Assembly (NCBI GenBank): GCA_003990705.1
Contig: AP018318.1
Location: 5,257,001-5,321,000, forward strand
Source: Nostoc sp. HK-01
GTDB taxonomy: Bacteria; Cyanobacteriota; Cyanobacteriia; Cyanobacteriales; Nostocaceae
Direction: 5' to 3'
DNA length: 64,000 nt
Shown piece after piece: positions 46,518 to 56,468 of the stretch. Position 1 is the first letter of the stretch. Every line of letters starts with the position of its first letter. The position numbers were made by a program, and so were the translations under genes. Under the pieces are notes generated by a model. That model searched no databases. It saw nothing but the letters and a program-made list of their open reading frames with translations, and had not been told where the DNA came from.

Positions 46518-47474
46518 CTAAATTTGCCCTTGATAGCAACGACTGCTAGTAAGGGCGATCGCTACTAATTGAGCTGATAAATTAATCAGGTTCAGTTCAT
46601 CTTCTCGCAAAGAGCAAGGTTGTTGCCATTGGAGTGACAACACACCTAACATACCATTGCGGTAGGTAATTGGAATAACTAAATGTGCTTGGACACCTGT
46701 ATCTTGATAGTGTGATATGTCAGCAAGTTTAGGCTCTTTAGCTACATTTAAAGCTGTTTGGACTTTTCCTGTAGCGATCGCTTCACTTACCAAGGGGTCT
46801 TGATCTAGCCAGTTGACAGTAGTGCCAACACGGCTATAAGAACCTTGAACAGACGCTAATCCATTTCCTTCCACTAGCTGCAAAATACAGCCATCAGCAG
46901 CGAAACTATCACTAAAGGCTGTAGCTATTGGTTCAAGAATTGACTCTAAAGTATCTGCGGCTTGGGTGACTTGGACTAACACAGACAATAACGCCATTTG
47001 AGCATTGGCGCGACGCAATTCTTCTGTGCGTTGCTTCAACAAGTCATAAGTTTCTGCGGCTCTTTGGACTACGGCCTTCAGTTCTCCTGGATCCCAAGGC
47101 TTGGTGATATATTTGTAGACTTGTCCCGCATTAATCGCTTCTACTAAGTCTTCAATATCAGTAAAGCCAGTGAGGATAATCCTGACTGTATCGGGAAATT
47201 GCGGCACAGTTTTGCTCAGAAACTCCGTACCTTTCATTTCTGGCATTCGCTGATCGGAGATAATAACTGCTACTTCTCCTTCCGTTGCCAAAACTTCTAG
47301 AGCATTAATACCGCTATCAGCTTTTAAAACATGAAAGTCGCGCCGAAAAGTCCGATAAAGTAAATCGAGATTATCTGGCTCATCATCGACTACCAATATT
47401 TTGAGTTTTTTTGCTCTTTCTAAAGTAGCTGTTTGCCGACGACTTGTATTTATTTCAAGCGTGGGATTATCCAT
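46518..47474 (-). CDS. Response regulator with GAF output domain
   Basis: 318 residues. Receiver domain (about 25-145) with VVDDEPDN, phospho-acceptor Asp in IISDQRMPEMKG, ILTGFTDIEDL and YKYITKPWD, the RpfG-like version. A helix (about 145-165) leads to a GAF domain (about 165-315; SDSFAADGCILQLVEG and LVIPITYRNGMLGVLSLQW). It has no DNA-binding or enzyme domain. Divergent from raf1 with a 242-base spacer. Confidence 0.9.
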   Translation of the reverse strand: MDNPTLEINTSRRQTATLERAKKLKILVVDDEPDNLDLLYRTFRRDFHVLKADSGINALEVLATEGEVAVIISDQRMPEMKGTEFLSKTVPQFPDTVRIILTGFTDIEDLVEAINAGQVYKYITKPWDPGELKAVVQRAAETYDLLKQRTEELRRANAQMALLSVLVQVTQAADTLESILEPIATAFSDSFAADGCILQLVEGNGLASVQGSYSRVGTTVNWLDQDPLVSEAIATGKVQTALNVAKEPKLADISHYQDTGVQAHLVIPITYRNGMLGVLSLQWQQPCSLREDELNLINLSAQLVAIALTSSRCYQGQI

Positions 47475-47716
47475 GAGATAATTCCTGTAAATAATTCACT
47501 ATATTGTTATATTCCACACCAAGCTTAGTTGATTTATAGTGCGTAAGCCTTGCGTGAAGGTACTGATCAGTTCTCATACAGAACTTATGTGTACTATTGA
47601 TAACCTATAATTTTGTTTGACGGTAGAGTGATAGATAGTTCGCTGTTAAAGATTAGAATAAGACTTGCCGATCAGGTATCGGTACTTTTCTCTAGTTCAA
47701 GCTGCCACTCCAGATT

Positions 47717-48802
47717 ATGACTGACTTACCACCCAACGCCCACAACCCTGACACCACTGGCAACGACAATGCACAGGAGTTACTGCGTAAGCTAAGGCAA
47801 AAACAAGGTAATTGGGTAGAATGGGGAACGGCGATCGCCACTTTGCAAAAGTCTGGTCATAATCCTCAAGAAATTTTTGAAGCAACCGGATTTGAGCCAA
47901 TTCAACAGAATCAGGTAATGGTTGGCGCTCAAGTTTACAATTCTATAGAAAAATTTGGAGCATCAGCAGCGGCGCGATCGCACTATACTACACGCGGCAG
48001 TGATGTTTTGTATGAATTACGCTTGCTTAACCACGAAGAACGGGCGGCGGCGGCGGAACTGACTTTTATTCACAAAGTTGATGTAGATGGGGCGAGAGAA
48101 GTCGCCAAAGCAATTAAAGATTACTCTTGGTTACGCAATTTACCAGACGGGTTTTCGGCTCATGTTGGGGATGCAGTGGCTTACCAAGCATGGAAATTGG
48201 CTCGGCAAAACTCAGACTTGGCAGAGCGATCGCGTTTGATTGCTAAAGGACTGCGTTTTGCTCACTCCGACTCAGCCAGGAAGCAACTAGAACAACTGCT
48301 GGTTGATTTTACCGTTGTCCCTAAGCGTCCGGCTCCGCTTCTGCCTTTCTATCGCTTTGACTCAGAAGATGAACTCCCGCGCATCCTACCTGTTGTGGGT
48401 AAGTTCCCCTTAACACCACAAGATTTACAGGCTGTACCGTTTATTACAGCTAGTGAACCATTTCAAATCGTCAAGTTTGCGGGGGAACAAGCTTGGGTTC
48501 CCTTACCTGGTTGGCAAGTGCTGTTAAATGCAGAAGATCCAGTAGTGGTTTTGGCAAATAGCGATCGCCTTCCCAATCAACCGAAAAACAGACAAGAAGA
48601 AGTATTAATAGTTGTTGATCGCGCTCAAAGACAATGGGATGCTTCTAGTTATTTTGTCGTGGAGCAAGCTGGTGAATTAGATATTCAATGGTTAGAAACT
48701 GAACCTGACATTTCCATTTTGGGAAAAGTGATTGTCATTGTACGTCCGAAGCGAATTTTTGACGAAGAAGTCACCAAAGAACCTTGGCTAATTGACGAAT
48801 AA
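47717..48802 (+). CDS. raf1: RuBisCO accumulation factor 1 (assembly chaperone)
   Basis: 361 residues. The N-terminal alpha domain has LLRKLRQKQGNWVEWG, FEPIQQNQVMVGAQVY and the LLNHEERAAAAELTFIH segment. The linker and C-terminal beta dimerisation domain have LLPFYRFDSEDELPRILPVVG and FKPxx-like PFQIVKFAGEQAWVPLPGW. This matches the Raf1 family of cyanobacteria and plants, which binds RbcL dimers after folding by GroEL and helps form RbcL8. rbc genes are not in the window. Confidence 0.9.
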   Translation: MTDLPPNAHNPDTTGNDNAQELLRKLRQKQGNWVEWGTAIATLQKSGHNPQEIFEATGFEPIQQNQVMVGAQVYNSIEKFGASAAARSHYTTRGSDVLYELRLLNHEERAAAAELTFIHKVDVDGAREVAKAIKDYSWLRNLPDGFSAHVGDAVAYQAWKLARQNSDLAERSRLIAKGLRFAHSDSARKQLEQLLVDFTVVPKRPAPLLPFYRFDSEDELPRILPVVGKFPLTPQDLQAVPFITASEPFQIVKFAGEQAWVPLPGWQVLLNAEDPVVVLANSDRLPNQPKNRQEEVLIVVDRAQRQWDASSYFVVEQAGELDIQWLETEPDISILGKVIVIVRPKRIFDEEVTKEPWLIDE

Positions 48803-48814
48803 CCAACCACTGAG

Positions 48815-48865
48815 GCGCAGAGGACACAAAGAGAAGTAGAAAAAAGCCTCTGTTTGCCTCTGCGC
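48815..48865. terminator. Inverted repeat between convergent genes
   Basis: GCGCAGAGG (48815-48823) pairs with CCTCTGCGC (48857-48865). The sequence GAGGCGCAGAGGACACAAAGAG is a dispersed spacer repeat; a related copy is found inside putA (55066-55098). It separates raf1 from the convergent glycosyltransferase and may act as a two-way terminator. Confidence 0.55.
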
Positions 48866-50520
48866 TAACTTTTACTACAGCGATAAAGTTGATAGGGAAT
48901 TCCTATCCGATAGTGATGTTTAGGATCTATATGACAAACTGTTTGCCCAGATAAAATTACCTGCTGTTGATAATCACGTCGTCGCCAGCCAGGAGCGACT
49001 ATCCATAAATTTAGCTGAGATTGATCTCGAATAGGTAATTGTGAGAGTTTATCCCAAAAAGAAATGATATTAGAGTTTTGATTAATAAAGGCAAAATTAT
49101 CTAATTTGTTGGCATCTCTCAGTGGTTCTAAAGCTAAAGCAAAACTTAATCCTAGTGCCACATCTTGATAACTACCATATCCTGTAACTAGCATAACTGG
49201 GATAGATGGCTCTAAATCCATATTTTGAGCCACTTTTTCTGGTAGAAAAGGCTTTTGAAAAGCTAGATTATTAACAACAAAAACACAACTAATAATACTA
49301 ATAATTAAAAATATAGGGATTAATTTTTGCTTCTTTAAGCTAGAGTTAATCCCTGCGGCTAACAGGGCGCAAAAACTGGGATAATAAACAAAGTTATATC
49401 TGGGAACAACAGTAATATCTTTACCAAAAATATAAATAATAATTAAAAATTCTAAAATTACAAAAATAGTAAAAGTTAAAAGAGCAGTTGTCGATAGATT
49501 ATTTTTAGGCTTAGATAATAAAATCTTTAAACTTTGAAGTATTTGTCGAGACAGCCAAACAAAAAATCCTACCATTGTCAAAACACCGAGAATGGCTACT
49601 GCAAGAGGTTGGTGTTCTACAGGTAAAGCAATTACCATTAATACCCAGTTAATCAAAGTTTGATACAAGGGTGAAATATAGTTAGGAGTCGGCAACCAAT
49701 TTGTTTCATTACGCTGAATATGATTGAATATTCCTAATATCCAGGGAATGAAACTAATAAAAACTGTAGTGATAGAAATAAATAGAAATAACCAAGTTTT
49801 CTGGATAATTAAAATATTTAACTTATATTTATAAATTATTAAGATTAGAGTAGCAATTTCGGACATGAATGCTAAAGCAAAAAAATAGTGAACATAAAGC
49901 CCAATGCTATTAATAATTGTCCACAATAGCCAAACCCAAAACCTGAAACGCGATCGCTCAAATATATCCTGCTGAATTTGGATTAGTCCTAACAACGATA
50001 AAGCAATCAAGAACATCGGCGCAGTATAGTGTCTTGCTTCTTGGGAAAGGTAGACAGCAAAGGGCGAAGTCGCCATGACTAAGGCTGCGATAATTCCCGA
50101 TGACTGGGAAAAAGCAAGGCGATTTAGGTAATACATCGCTGGGATTGTGGCGACACCTAATAAAGCAGGAAGCGATCGCAATTTTGTAACCCACTCTGTT
50201 CCTAAAGGAGTCATCCAACTTAGCCACTGGTACATCCCACAAAAAAATAAGGGTGGATGGGTAGATTGTGTATCCACATTAGTGGCTATTTGCGAACAAC
50301 TCACACCTGGATGGAAAGTAAAAATTTCCTGTACCCTTTCTAAGGGAAATAACAAATCTAATGGCAAATCATGATAATTTTTGCCTAAACTAAAGATAGA
50401 AGTAATTACTTCATCCATCCATAAGGGTTTTAAATCTAAATGCCAAAATCGCAAAATCGCACCAAGGGCGATCGCCCCAAATAAACTGACATAATGTAGA
50501 GAAATTCTGCTATTTATCAT
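48865..50520 (-). CDS. GT-C membrane glycosyltransferase (family 39-like)
   Basis: 551 residues from the ATG at 50520; the frame extends to 50619, but that N-terminus is polar and less likely. About eleven hydrophobic helices. The first loop carries the acidic pair in KPLWMDEVITSIFSLG, the catalytic DE of GT-C enzymes, and FLSQEARHYTAPMFLIAL follows as in PMT/ArnT relatives. It should transfer a sugar from a polyprenyl-phosphate donor at the membrane. Acceptor unknown. Confidence 0.85.
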   Translation of the reverse strand: MINSRISLHYVSLFGAIALGAILRFWHLDLKPLWMDEVITSIFSLGKNYHDLPLDLLFPLERVQEIFTFHPGVSCSQIATNVDTQSTHPPLFFCGMYQWLSWMTPLGTEWVTKLRSLPALLGVATIPAMYYLNRLAFSQSSGIIAALVMATSPFAVYLSQEARHYTAPMFLIALSLLGLIQIQQDIFERSRFRFWVWLLWTIINSIGLYVHYFFALAFMSEIATLILIIYKYKLNILIIQKTWLFLFISITTVFISFIPWILGIFNHIQRNETNWLPTPNYISPLYQTLINWVLMVIALPVEHQPLAVAILGVLTMVGFFVWLSRQILQSLKILLSKPKNNLSTTALLTFTIFVILEFLIIIYIFGKDITVVPRYNFVYYPSFCALLAAGINSSLKKQKLIPIFLIISIISCVFVVNNLAFQKPFLPEKVAQNMDLEPSIPVMLVTGYGSYQDVALGLSFALALEPLRDANKLDNFAFINQNSNIISFWDKLSQLPIRDQSQLNLWIVAPGWRRRDYQQQVILSGQTVCHIDPKHHYRIGIPYQLYRCSKS

Positions 50521-50731
50521 TATTGAGCTATGAAATTTTTTGACAACAAAGGTAAATAAATGCAAACTATTATTCGTCTTTGTAGTTGAATAATTACGTT
50601 CATATTGTTGAGATATCAATAATTATTTTTGGGCTAGGTAGGAGGCAGAAAATTACATTATTAATAGACTTGATTTTTCTTAACATCAATCTGCTAGTTG
50701 TTGTCTATCTGCCCAAAGTATAAAATTTACT

Positions 50732-53182
50732 ATGTCAGACACAAACTTTACTGCAACTGTACCTTTAGAATCTGCCCAAACGGAATTATCTCATTCATCG
50801 GCTGTTTTGTCTTTGGGCGAAAAAATATTAGCCATCCGCAACGGCTTACGCCAGGGACAACAACAGATGGCAGATTGGGAATCTGGGCCATTAGCGGTTT
50901 CTGCGGTTCCGGGTGCGGGGAAATCGACGGGGATGGCGGCGGCGGCGGCGATCGCGATCGCCCGTCAGTATGAACGTTTGGCGCAGTCTCGTTCTTCAGT
51001 TCACCATCAATTAGTAGTTGTTACATTTACACGTTCGGCTGCGGCTAATATTAAAGCGAAAATTCGGCAATATCTCCGTGACGGTTTATCTTTACCGCAA
51101 ACAGGTTTTGCTGTCTATACATTACATGGCTTGGCGTTAAATATTGCCAGTCGTTATCCTGATTTATCCGGTTTAGAATTAGAAAATCTGACATTAATTA
51201 CCCCTAGCCAAAGCCATCGCTTAATTCGCACAGCAGTCGAACAATGGATTAACAACAATCCTGAAAAATATTTCCGTTTACTCGAAGGACAACAATTTGA
51301 CGGCGAAGAAACAGAAAGATTGCGTCGTCAATCTGTATTGCGAACAGAAGTTTTACCAGATTTAGCAACCACCGTCATACACGAAGCCAAAAGTTCGGGA
51401 ATATCCCCAGAACAACTAGAACAGTGGAGTCAGCAAACTTCAGACCAATATGCAATTTTAAGCATAGCGGCAGGGTTATACGAACAATACCAAAACTTAA
51501 TGCGATCGCGCGACTTCATTGACTACGACGACATGATTCTCGCCGCCCTGCGCGTATTAGAAAATCACAGCGCCCGTCGCATCGAACAAAATCAAGTTTT
51601 CGCTGTCTTTGAAGACGAAGCCCAAGATTCTAGCCCACTTCAAACGAAACTGTTAGAAATATTAGCTTCTAATTCGGCAGAGGAAGCAGGGGAGCAGGGG
51701 AGGCAGTGCGGTCTTGGGGGTTTCCCCCAGGAGCAACTGCCGTCGAGCAGAGGAGCAGGGGGAACATCTACAGCACTCAATTTAGTCAGAGTCGGTGATC
51801 CGAATCAAGCGATTAACTCCACTTTTACACCAGCCGACCCAATTTATTTTCGGCAATTTTGTGAAGAGTGCGATCGCGGGGAAAAATTAGCCACAATGAA
51901 TCAAGCTGGGCGCAGTACGAGAATTATTATTGCTGCGGCTAACTTTGCGCTGGAATGGGTGAATAGCTTTTATGGTGCTAAAAATCGCAAGTCGCCACAT
52001 ATCACCACTTCTTCTCCCTTCCGTTCACAGACAATTTACCCAGTAAGTACGAATGACCCGCAAAAAAATGCCAACCCAGCACCAGAAGGTAAAGGACTAG
52101 AACTATATACCCCCCGCGATATTCATCACACAGTCGAACTACTAGCTAAAAGAGTAGTGGAATTATTCACACCAGACCCAGCAAATACCCGTGCGGCTGT
52201 GTTGGTGAGAGAAAACCGTCAAGGTCGATGGTTAGCAGAGATGCTGGCTCCTGTGTGCAAAGAGCATAAAATTACACTTTACGATGTCGGGGAACGCGAT
52301 CGCCGTTCTCACGTACCGCAAGAAATATTGGGATTACTGCAATTTTGCGATCGACCCCACTCACCAGATTATCTGAAAGCTGCCTTAGAGGTATTGGTAC
52401 AAAGACAATTAATTCCGACCCAAGACCTCAACGCCCTGGCTAGTTTACCAGAAGAGTTTTTATATCCCGGCCCCTTAGCCGCCCCCCAAGCAGAACCAGT
52501 CGAAAAAGCGGCTCACCTTTGTCGTAGCTTACTCCGCGCCCGTTTGGAATTACCGCTTTATCAATTAATTTCCTTTCTCGCTTTGGCGTTGAATTACGAC
52601 CAAGCAGAATTAGCCACTGCTGACAAACTTGCAGAACGAGTCAATCAGCAAATAGCGGGTGGTAGTTCAATGGGTGCAATGCTGGCGGCTTTAAGCGAAA
52701 TTGTCAGTTCCGAACGCTTTGAACCTGTGGAAACCGAAGATTTAGAAGCACATTACACCCGTCCGAATCAACTCACCATCATTACCATGCACAAAGCTAA
52801 AGGGTTAGATTGGGACTATGTTTTCATTCCCTTTCTGCATGAGAATTTGATTCCTGGTAGATTTTGGGTTCCACCACAAAGCCAGTTTTTAGGAGACTTC
52901 ACCTTATCAGAAGTAGCCCGCGCCCAAATTCGCGCCGCCCTCCACGGAGAATCGGGTATACCGGATGTCAGTCAAGCTTGGGAACAAGCCAAACACTTAA
53001 AAACTGCTGAAGAATATCGTTTACTTTATGTGGCGATGACACGCGCCAAACGTTTGTTATGGATGTCTGCGGCGCAAAAAGCACCTTTCACTTGGAGTAA
53101 ACCAGAGAATTTACAAGAACAAGCCCCTTGCCCTGTGTTTCCAGCTTTAAAACGCCAGTTTCCTGAGTCAATTGAAGTGTAA
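50732..53182 (+). CDS. UvrD/Rep-like superfamily 1 DNA helicase with repeat insertion
   Basis: 816 residues. Motif I VPGAGKSTGMAAAA (near 70), Ia VTFTRSAAANI, II FEDEAQDSS, III VRVGDPNQAI, IV AVLVRENRQGRW, V TIITMHKAKGLDWDYVF and VI LLYVAMTRAKRLLW are all present, so the ATPase is probably active. Between motifs II and III about 30 residues (316-346) are encoded by an inserted palindromic repeat, in frame. Motif I is followed by an Ala run from (GCG)n beside two HIP1-like GCGATCGC sites. It lacks an obvious nuclease domain. Role in repair or recombination is inferred from family. Confidence 0.9.
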   Translation: MSDTNFTATVPLESAQTELSHSSAVLSLGEKILAIRNGLRQGQQQMADWESGPLAVSAVPGAGKSTGMAAAAAIAIARQYERLAQSRSSVHHQLVVVTFTRSAAANIKAKIRQYLRDGLSLPQTGFAVYTLHGLALNIASRYPDLSGLELENLTLITPSQSHRLIRTAVEQWINNNPEKYFRLLEGQQFDGEETERLRRQSVLRTEVLPDLATTVIHEAKSSGISPEQLEQWSQQTSDQYAILSIAAGLYEQYQNLMRSRDFIDYDDMILAALRVLENHSARRIEQNQVFAVFEDEAQDSSPLQTKLLEILASNSAEEAGEQGRQCGLGGFPQEQLPSSRGAGGTSTALNLVRVGDPNQAINSTFTPADPIYFRQFCEECDRGEKLATMNQAGRSTRIIIAAANFALEWVNSFYGAKNRKSPHITTSSPFRSQTIYPVSTNDPQKNANPAPEGKGLELYTPRDIHHTVELLAKRVVELFTPDPANTRAAVLVRENRQGRWLAEMLAPVCKEHKITLYDVGERDRRSHVPQEILGLLQFCDRPHSPDYLKAALEVLVQRQLIPTQDLNALASLPEEFLYPGPLAAPQAEPVEKAAHLCRSLLRARLELPLYQLISFLALALNYDQAELATADKLAERVNQQIAGGSSMGAMLAALSEIVSSERFEPVETEDLEAHYTRPNQLTIITMHKAKGLDWDYVFIPFLHENLIPGRFWVPPQSQFLGDFTLSEVARAQIRAALHGESGIPDVSQAWEQAKHLKTAEEYRLLYVAMTRAKRLLWMSAAQKAPFTWSKPENLQEQAPCPVFPALKRQFPESIEV
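51677..51762 (+). repeat. Hairpin repeat inserted in helicase coding sequence
   Basis: GGCAGTGCG (51702-51710) and GCAACTGCC (51733-51741) form the ends of an imperfect hairpin; the centre has TTGGGGGTTTCCCCCA. The hairpin is flanked by direct copies of GCAGAGGA(A)GCAGGGG (51677-51692 and 51747-51762). The same ends bound the repeat at 53382-53468. The insertion keeps the reading frame and adds Gly/Gln/Ser-rich residues. Confidence 0.85.
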
Positions 53183-53314
53183 AGTCTGAAACTTCCTCTT
53201 GGATTTATGAATGATTTTCAATAAGTATGCGATCGCCTAGTATTTGATAGGAAAGATAAGCTTTTAACTGAATTTTCTTAACGTTTGTTCCCGATATTTT
53301 TGTCTATCTAAATA

Positions 53315-53347
53315 AAAAATCAGGTGTGTAATCGTCACCTGATTTTT
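53315..53347. terminator. Bidirectional terminator between helicase and putA
   Basis: A perfect 12-bp stem, AAAAATCAGGTG (53315-53326) with CACCTGATTTTT (53336-53347), and a 9-base loop. It is flanked by A-runs on one side and T-runs on the other, so it can end transcripts arriving from both convergent genes. Confidence 0.85.
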
Positions 53348-53381
53348 ATGCTGTAAAGTTTACGCGGAGGCTCAAAGGCCA

Positions 53382-53468
53382 GGCAGTGCGTTGGGTGGCT
53401 CTGCCGACTTATACTCCTACGGGGAAGCAAGCTACGTGCAGCGTCTCCAATTAGGAGACGCAACTGCC
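53382..53468. repeat. Dispersed hairpin repeat
   Basis: Ends GGCAGTGCG (53382-53390) and GCAACTGCC (53460-53468), with a nested GCGTCTCC/GGAGACGC hairpin (53441-53461). Same family as the copy inside the helicase gene. A degraded relative is at 3160-3202. Confidence 0.8.
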
Positions 53469-53489
53469 GCGCGGAGAGCTTTTATGAGA

Positions 53490-56468
53490 TTAATCTGCGC
53501 CTTCGATGGGGGCAAAGCCTTGGCGTTGGATATTTTCTGTGATTGTGCGCGGTTCAAGGAACTGTAACAAGTAGTCAGGGCCGCCTGCTTTGGAACCTAC
53601 GCCAGAAAGTTTGAAACCGCCGAAGGGTTGCCGAGCTACGATCGCCCCTGTAATATTGCGGTTAATGTACAAGTTGCCGACTTCAAATTCTTCCTGCGCT
53701 TGCTGAATATGGGAAGGTGTGCGGGAATACAAACCGCCAGTTAAGGCGTAATTTGTCCCGTTAGCAACTTGTAAGGCTTCGGCAAAATCCCTCACCTTAA
53801 TTACAGCTAACACAGGCCCAAATATTTCTTGTTGGGCAATAACGCCATCGGGTGGCACTTCACTGAAGATAACTGGGCCGATAAAATATCCTTGTGCTGG
53901 CGATGGTAACTCTAGGGCTAACTTTGCTTCTGCCTTACCTTTTTCAATATACTCGCGGATGCGATCGCGGGCATTAGCATCAATCACTGGCCCTACCTGG
54001 GTACTCGGTAACTCAGCCTCGCCAATATTCAAGGATTTTGTCGCCTCAACTAACCTAGCAACAAAAGTATCGTAGATTGATTCGACAACTATCACCCGCG
54101 AACAAGCCGAGCATTTCTGCCCACTGTAACCAAAAGCTGACTGCACAACCCCGACAACTGCCTGATCTAAATCAGCACTTTCATCGACAATGATGGCATT
54201 CTTACCACCCATCTCTGCAATTACTCGCTTCATGTGCCTTTGCATAGGCTTCAGCGTTGCCGCCTCTGAGTAAATGCGACAGCCCACTTCTTGAGAACCA
54301 GTAAAAGCAATCACATGAGTATCAGGGTGACTTACCAAATACGCCCCGACTTGCGAACCCTTACCTGGCACGTATTGAAAAACACCCTTGGGAATCCCCG
54401 CCTCAACCAAAATTTCTGTGAGTTTGGCAGTAATAATCGAAGATGTTTCCGCAGGTTTGAGCAGCGTACAATTACCCGTAACCAAAGCAGCCACAGTCAT
54501 TCCGCAGGCGATGGCCAACGGAAAATTCCACGGCGAAATCACCACCGCAATTCCTCGCGGCTGGTAGATATAACGGTTAGTTTCTCCAGGTACGTCATAA
54601 TTAACACCTTGATATAACCGTTCCATCTCATCAGCATAGTAGCGACAAAAATCTATTGCCTCCGAAACCTCTGCGTCTGCTTCCTTAACAGGCTTACCCA
54701 CCTCCAAAACTATCAAAGCCGACAACTCCGCCCGACGTTCTTCCAACAAATCCCCCGCCTTGCGTAAAATATCAGCCCTTTGCTTCACAGGCGTTTTCTT
54801 CCACCCAGGAAACGCCGCCTTCGCCGCCTGCATCGCCTGTTCTGCTTGTTCCACACTAATCAATCCAACCTTGCCAATCACCTGACTGTAATTAGAAGGA
54901 TTAACAGAATCAATCACCTCAAGAGTATTAACATACTCCCCATTAATCAAAGGTAGATACGTCTTCCCCAACTCCCGACGCACACCCTCAAAAGCCTGCG
55001 CCGCTTCCTTCCTTCTCTCCTCCTCAGCATAATCAGTATCCGTCGCCCCCACAAAACTCTTGTCTTCCTCTCCGCGCCTCCGCGCCTCTGCGTGAGACAA
55101 ATCCGGTGGCGCTAGTAGTTCCTCAACCGGCCGATTCTCCAAATTCTGCCGTAAAAACGAACTATTAGCAGTATTTTCCAACAACCGCCGAATCAGGTAA
55201 GCCATCCCCGGTAACAATTCCCCGTAAGGGCAATAAACCCTAACCCGATAACCCTGATCCACCAAAGCCTTCGCTAACTTATCCCCCATCCCATACAACA
55301 CCTGCATTTCAAAGCAACGGCGGGGAACCTTTAAACTTTCAGCTATAGCAATTGCCCGTGCTTGCGATCGCACATTATGACTACCAATGGCAGCATATAC
55401 ATATTGATGATTTTCCAGCAACAACTGGGTAATAGCTTCAAAATTTGCATCTGTCGCCACCTTGTCATTGTAAACAGGTTGCGGCCAATGCTTTTGAGCA
55501 GCTTTGATAGTTTCTTGATCCCAATACGCACCTTTAACCAACCGAATAGTTAGCGGATATCCGCGCTGCTTCAACCAAGCAATTACATTTCTGGCATCTT
55601 GTTCACTATCACGCAAGTATGCTTGGATTGTTATCCCTATATCTGTACGTTGGCGAAACTCATCTTCTAACAATAAATTTTGCAAAATATTTAGAGTTAA
55701 ATCTTTATACGCATACTGTTCCATATCAAAATGGATAGCTGCACCTAACTCTTTGGCATAACGTAATAAATTACGAATGCGATCGCTAACTCTTGCCTCA
55801 CTACCTTCAGCATCTAAAGGGTCAAATTGCGAATAAAACGCGGTTAATTTCACAGAAACTTGGACTTTTGGTAGCTTTTCGCCATCAGCTTCATCAATCG
55901 CCGGAATATGCGCCCAATTCTTTGATGCTTCTACCAACTGTGCAATTAATTCTTGATAGCGTTCTAAATAAGACTGCGCTTCTGCTTCTGTAATGACAGC
56001 TTCACCAAGTAAATCAATAGTGAAAGCCATCTTTTCTTTCCGCAGGCGTTCAACTGTTTTGATGACTTGTTTAATATTTTCGCCAGAAATATATTTATGC
56101 GCTAATGTTTCCACCGCCGTGGAGACAGTTGTTGCTGCCACTTGTCCCGGCATAGAATCAGGGTTAGCAAAATTGAGCATACCCTTGAGGGCGGCTGGTA
56201 ATTCGACAGTTTCATCGCCTAAATATTCTTGTAAATGTGAGGCAATTTCTGGCTTACTGCGTAACGCCGGGAGAGTATCAATAAAGCGAAAAAGCTGCAC
56301 CCGCAAACCAGGATTACTCATTGCCCAAGCTAGTAATTTATCATCCCAGCGCATTTGGTCACGCAAGGAAGCTAAAAACGAGCGATTTTCTTGGGTAGCG
56401 GTTAAGAGTTGTTTAGCAATTTCCTGGGTTTTAGGTTCGTAGATGCTTGTTTGTACTTGTAACACCAC
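53490..56468 (-). CDS. putA: Bifunctional proline dehydrogenase/glutamate semialdehyde dehydrogenase
   Basis: 992 residues. It oxidises proline to glutamate in two steps. The FAD-dependent proline dehydrogenase barrel is at about 90-430 (IHFDMEQYAYKDLT, RLVKGAYWDQE, FEMQVLYGMGD). The aldehyde dehydrogenase is at about 500-985 (ISPWNFPLA, catalytic Glu in VIAEMGGKNA near 751, Cys in YSGQKCSACSR near 785, EIFGPVLAV). There is no N-terminal DNA-binding domain, so it is not self-regulating like E. coli PutA. The linker (about 450-480) contains DLSHAEARRRGEED, encoded by a spacer-type repeat. The start at 56468 is typical. Confidence 0.95.
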   Translation of the reverse strand: MVLQVQTSIYEPKTQEIAKQLLTATQENRSFLASLRDQMRWDDKLLAWAMSNPGLRVQLFRFIDTLPALRSKPEIASHLQEYLGDETVELPAALKGMLNFANPDSMPGQVAATTVSTAVETLAHKYISGENIKQVIKTVERLRKEKMAFTIDLLGEAVITEAEAQSYLERYQELIAQLVEASKNWAHIPAIDEADGEKLPKVQVSVKLTAFYSQFDPLDAEGSEARVSDRIRNLLRYAKELGAAIHFDMEQYAYKDLTLNILQNLLLEDEFRQRTDIGITIQAYLRDSEQDARNVIAWLKQRGYPLTIRLVKGAYWDQETIKAAQKHWPQPVYNDKVATDANFEAITQLLLENHQYVYAAIGSHNVRSQARAIAIAESLKVPRRCFEMQVLYGMGDKLAKALVDQGYRVRVYCPYGELLPGMAYLIRRLLENTANSSFLRQNLENRPVEELLAPPDLSHAEARRRGEEDKSFVGATDTDYAEEERRKEAAQAFEGVRRELGKTYLPLINGEYVNTLEVIDSVNPSNYSQVIGKVGLISVEQAEQAMQAAKAAFPGWKKTPVKQRADILRKAGDLLEERRAELSALIVLEVGKPVKEADAEVSEAIDFCRYYADEMERLYQGVNYDVPGETNRYIYQPRGIAVVISPWNFPLAIACGMTVAALVTGNCTLLKPAETSSIITAKLTEILVEAGIPKGVFQYVPGKGSQVGAYLVSHPDTHVIAFTGSQEVGCRIYSEAATLKPMQRHMKRVIAEMGGKNAIIVDESADLDQAVVGVVQSAFGYSGQKCSACSRVIVVESIYDTFVARLVEATKSLNIGEAELPSTQVGPVIDANARDRIREYIEKGKAEAKLALELPSPAQGYFIGPVIFSEVPPDGVIAQQEIFGPVLAVIKVRDFAEALQVANGTNYALTGGLYSRTPSHIQQAQEEFEVGNLYINRNITGAIVARQPFGGFKLSGVGSKAGGPDYLLQFLEPRTITENIQRQGFAPIEGAD
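55066..55098 (-). repeat. Spacer-type repeat inside putA linker
   Basis: On the plus strand, CTCCGCGCCTCCGCGCCTCT followed by GCGTGAGAC. This is the CCTCTGCGC-type repeat that is otherwise found between genes (48815-48865). In putA it is translated as SHAEARRRGEED in the linker between the two enzyme domains. Confidence 0.7.

Noticed and set aside
51677-51762. Frameshift or pseudogene call for the helicase
   Set aside because: The inserted repeat keeps the frame and all downstream motifs (IV-VI) are intact.
55993-56442. Plus-strand open frame of 149 codons opposite the putA 5' end
   Set aside because: Lies wholly within the conserved proline dehydrogenase part of putA; no coding signs of its own.
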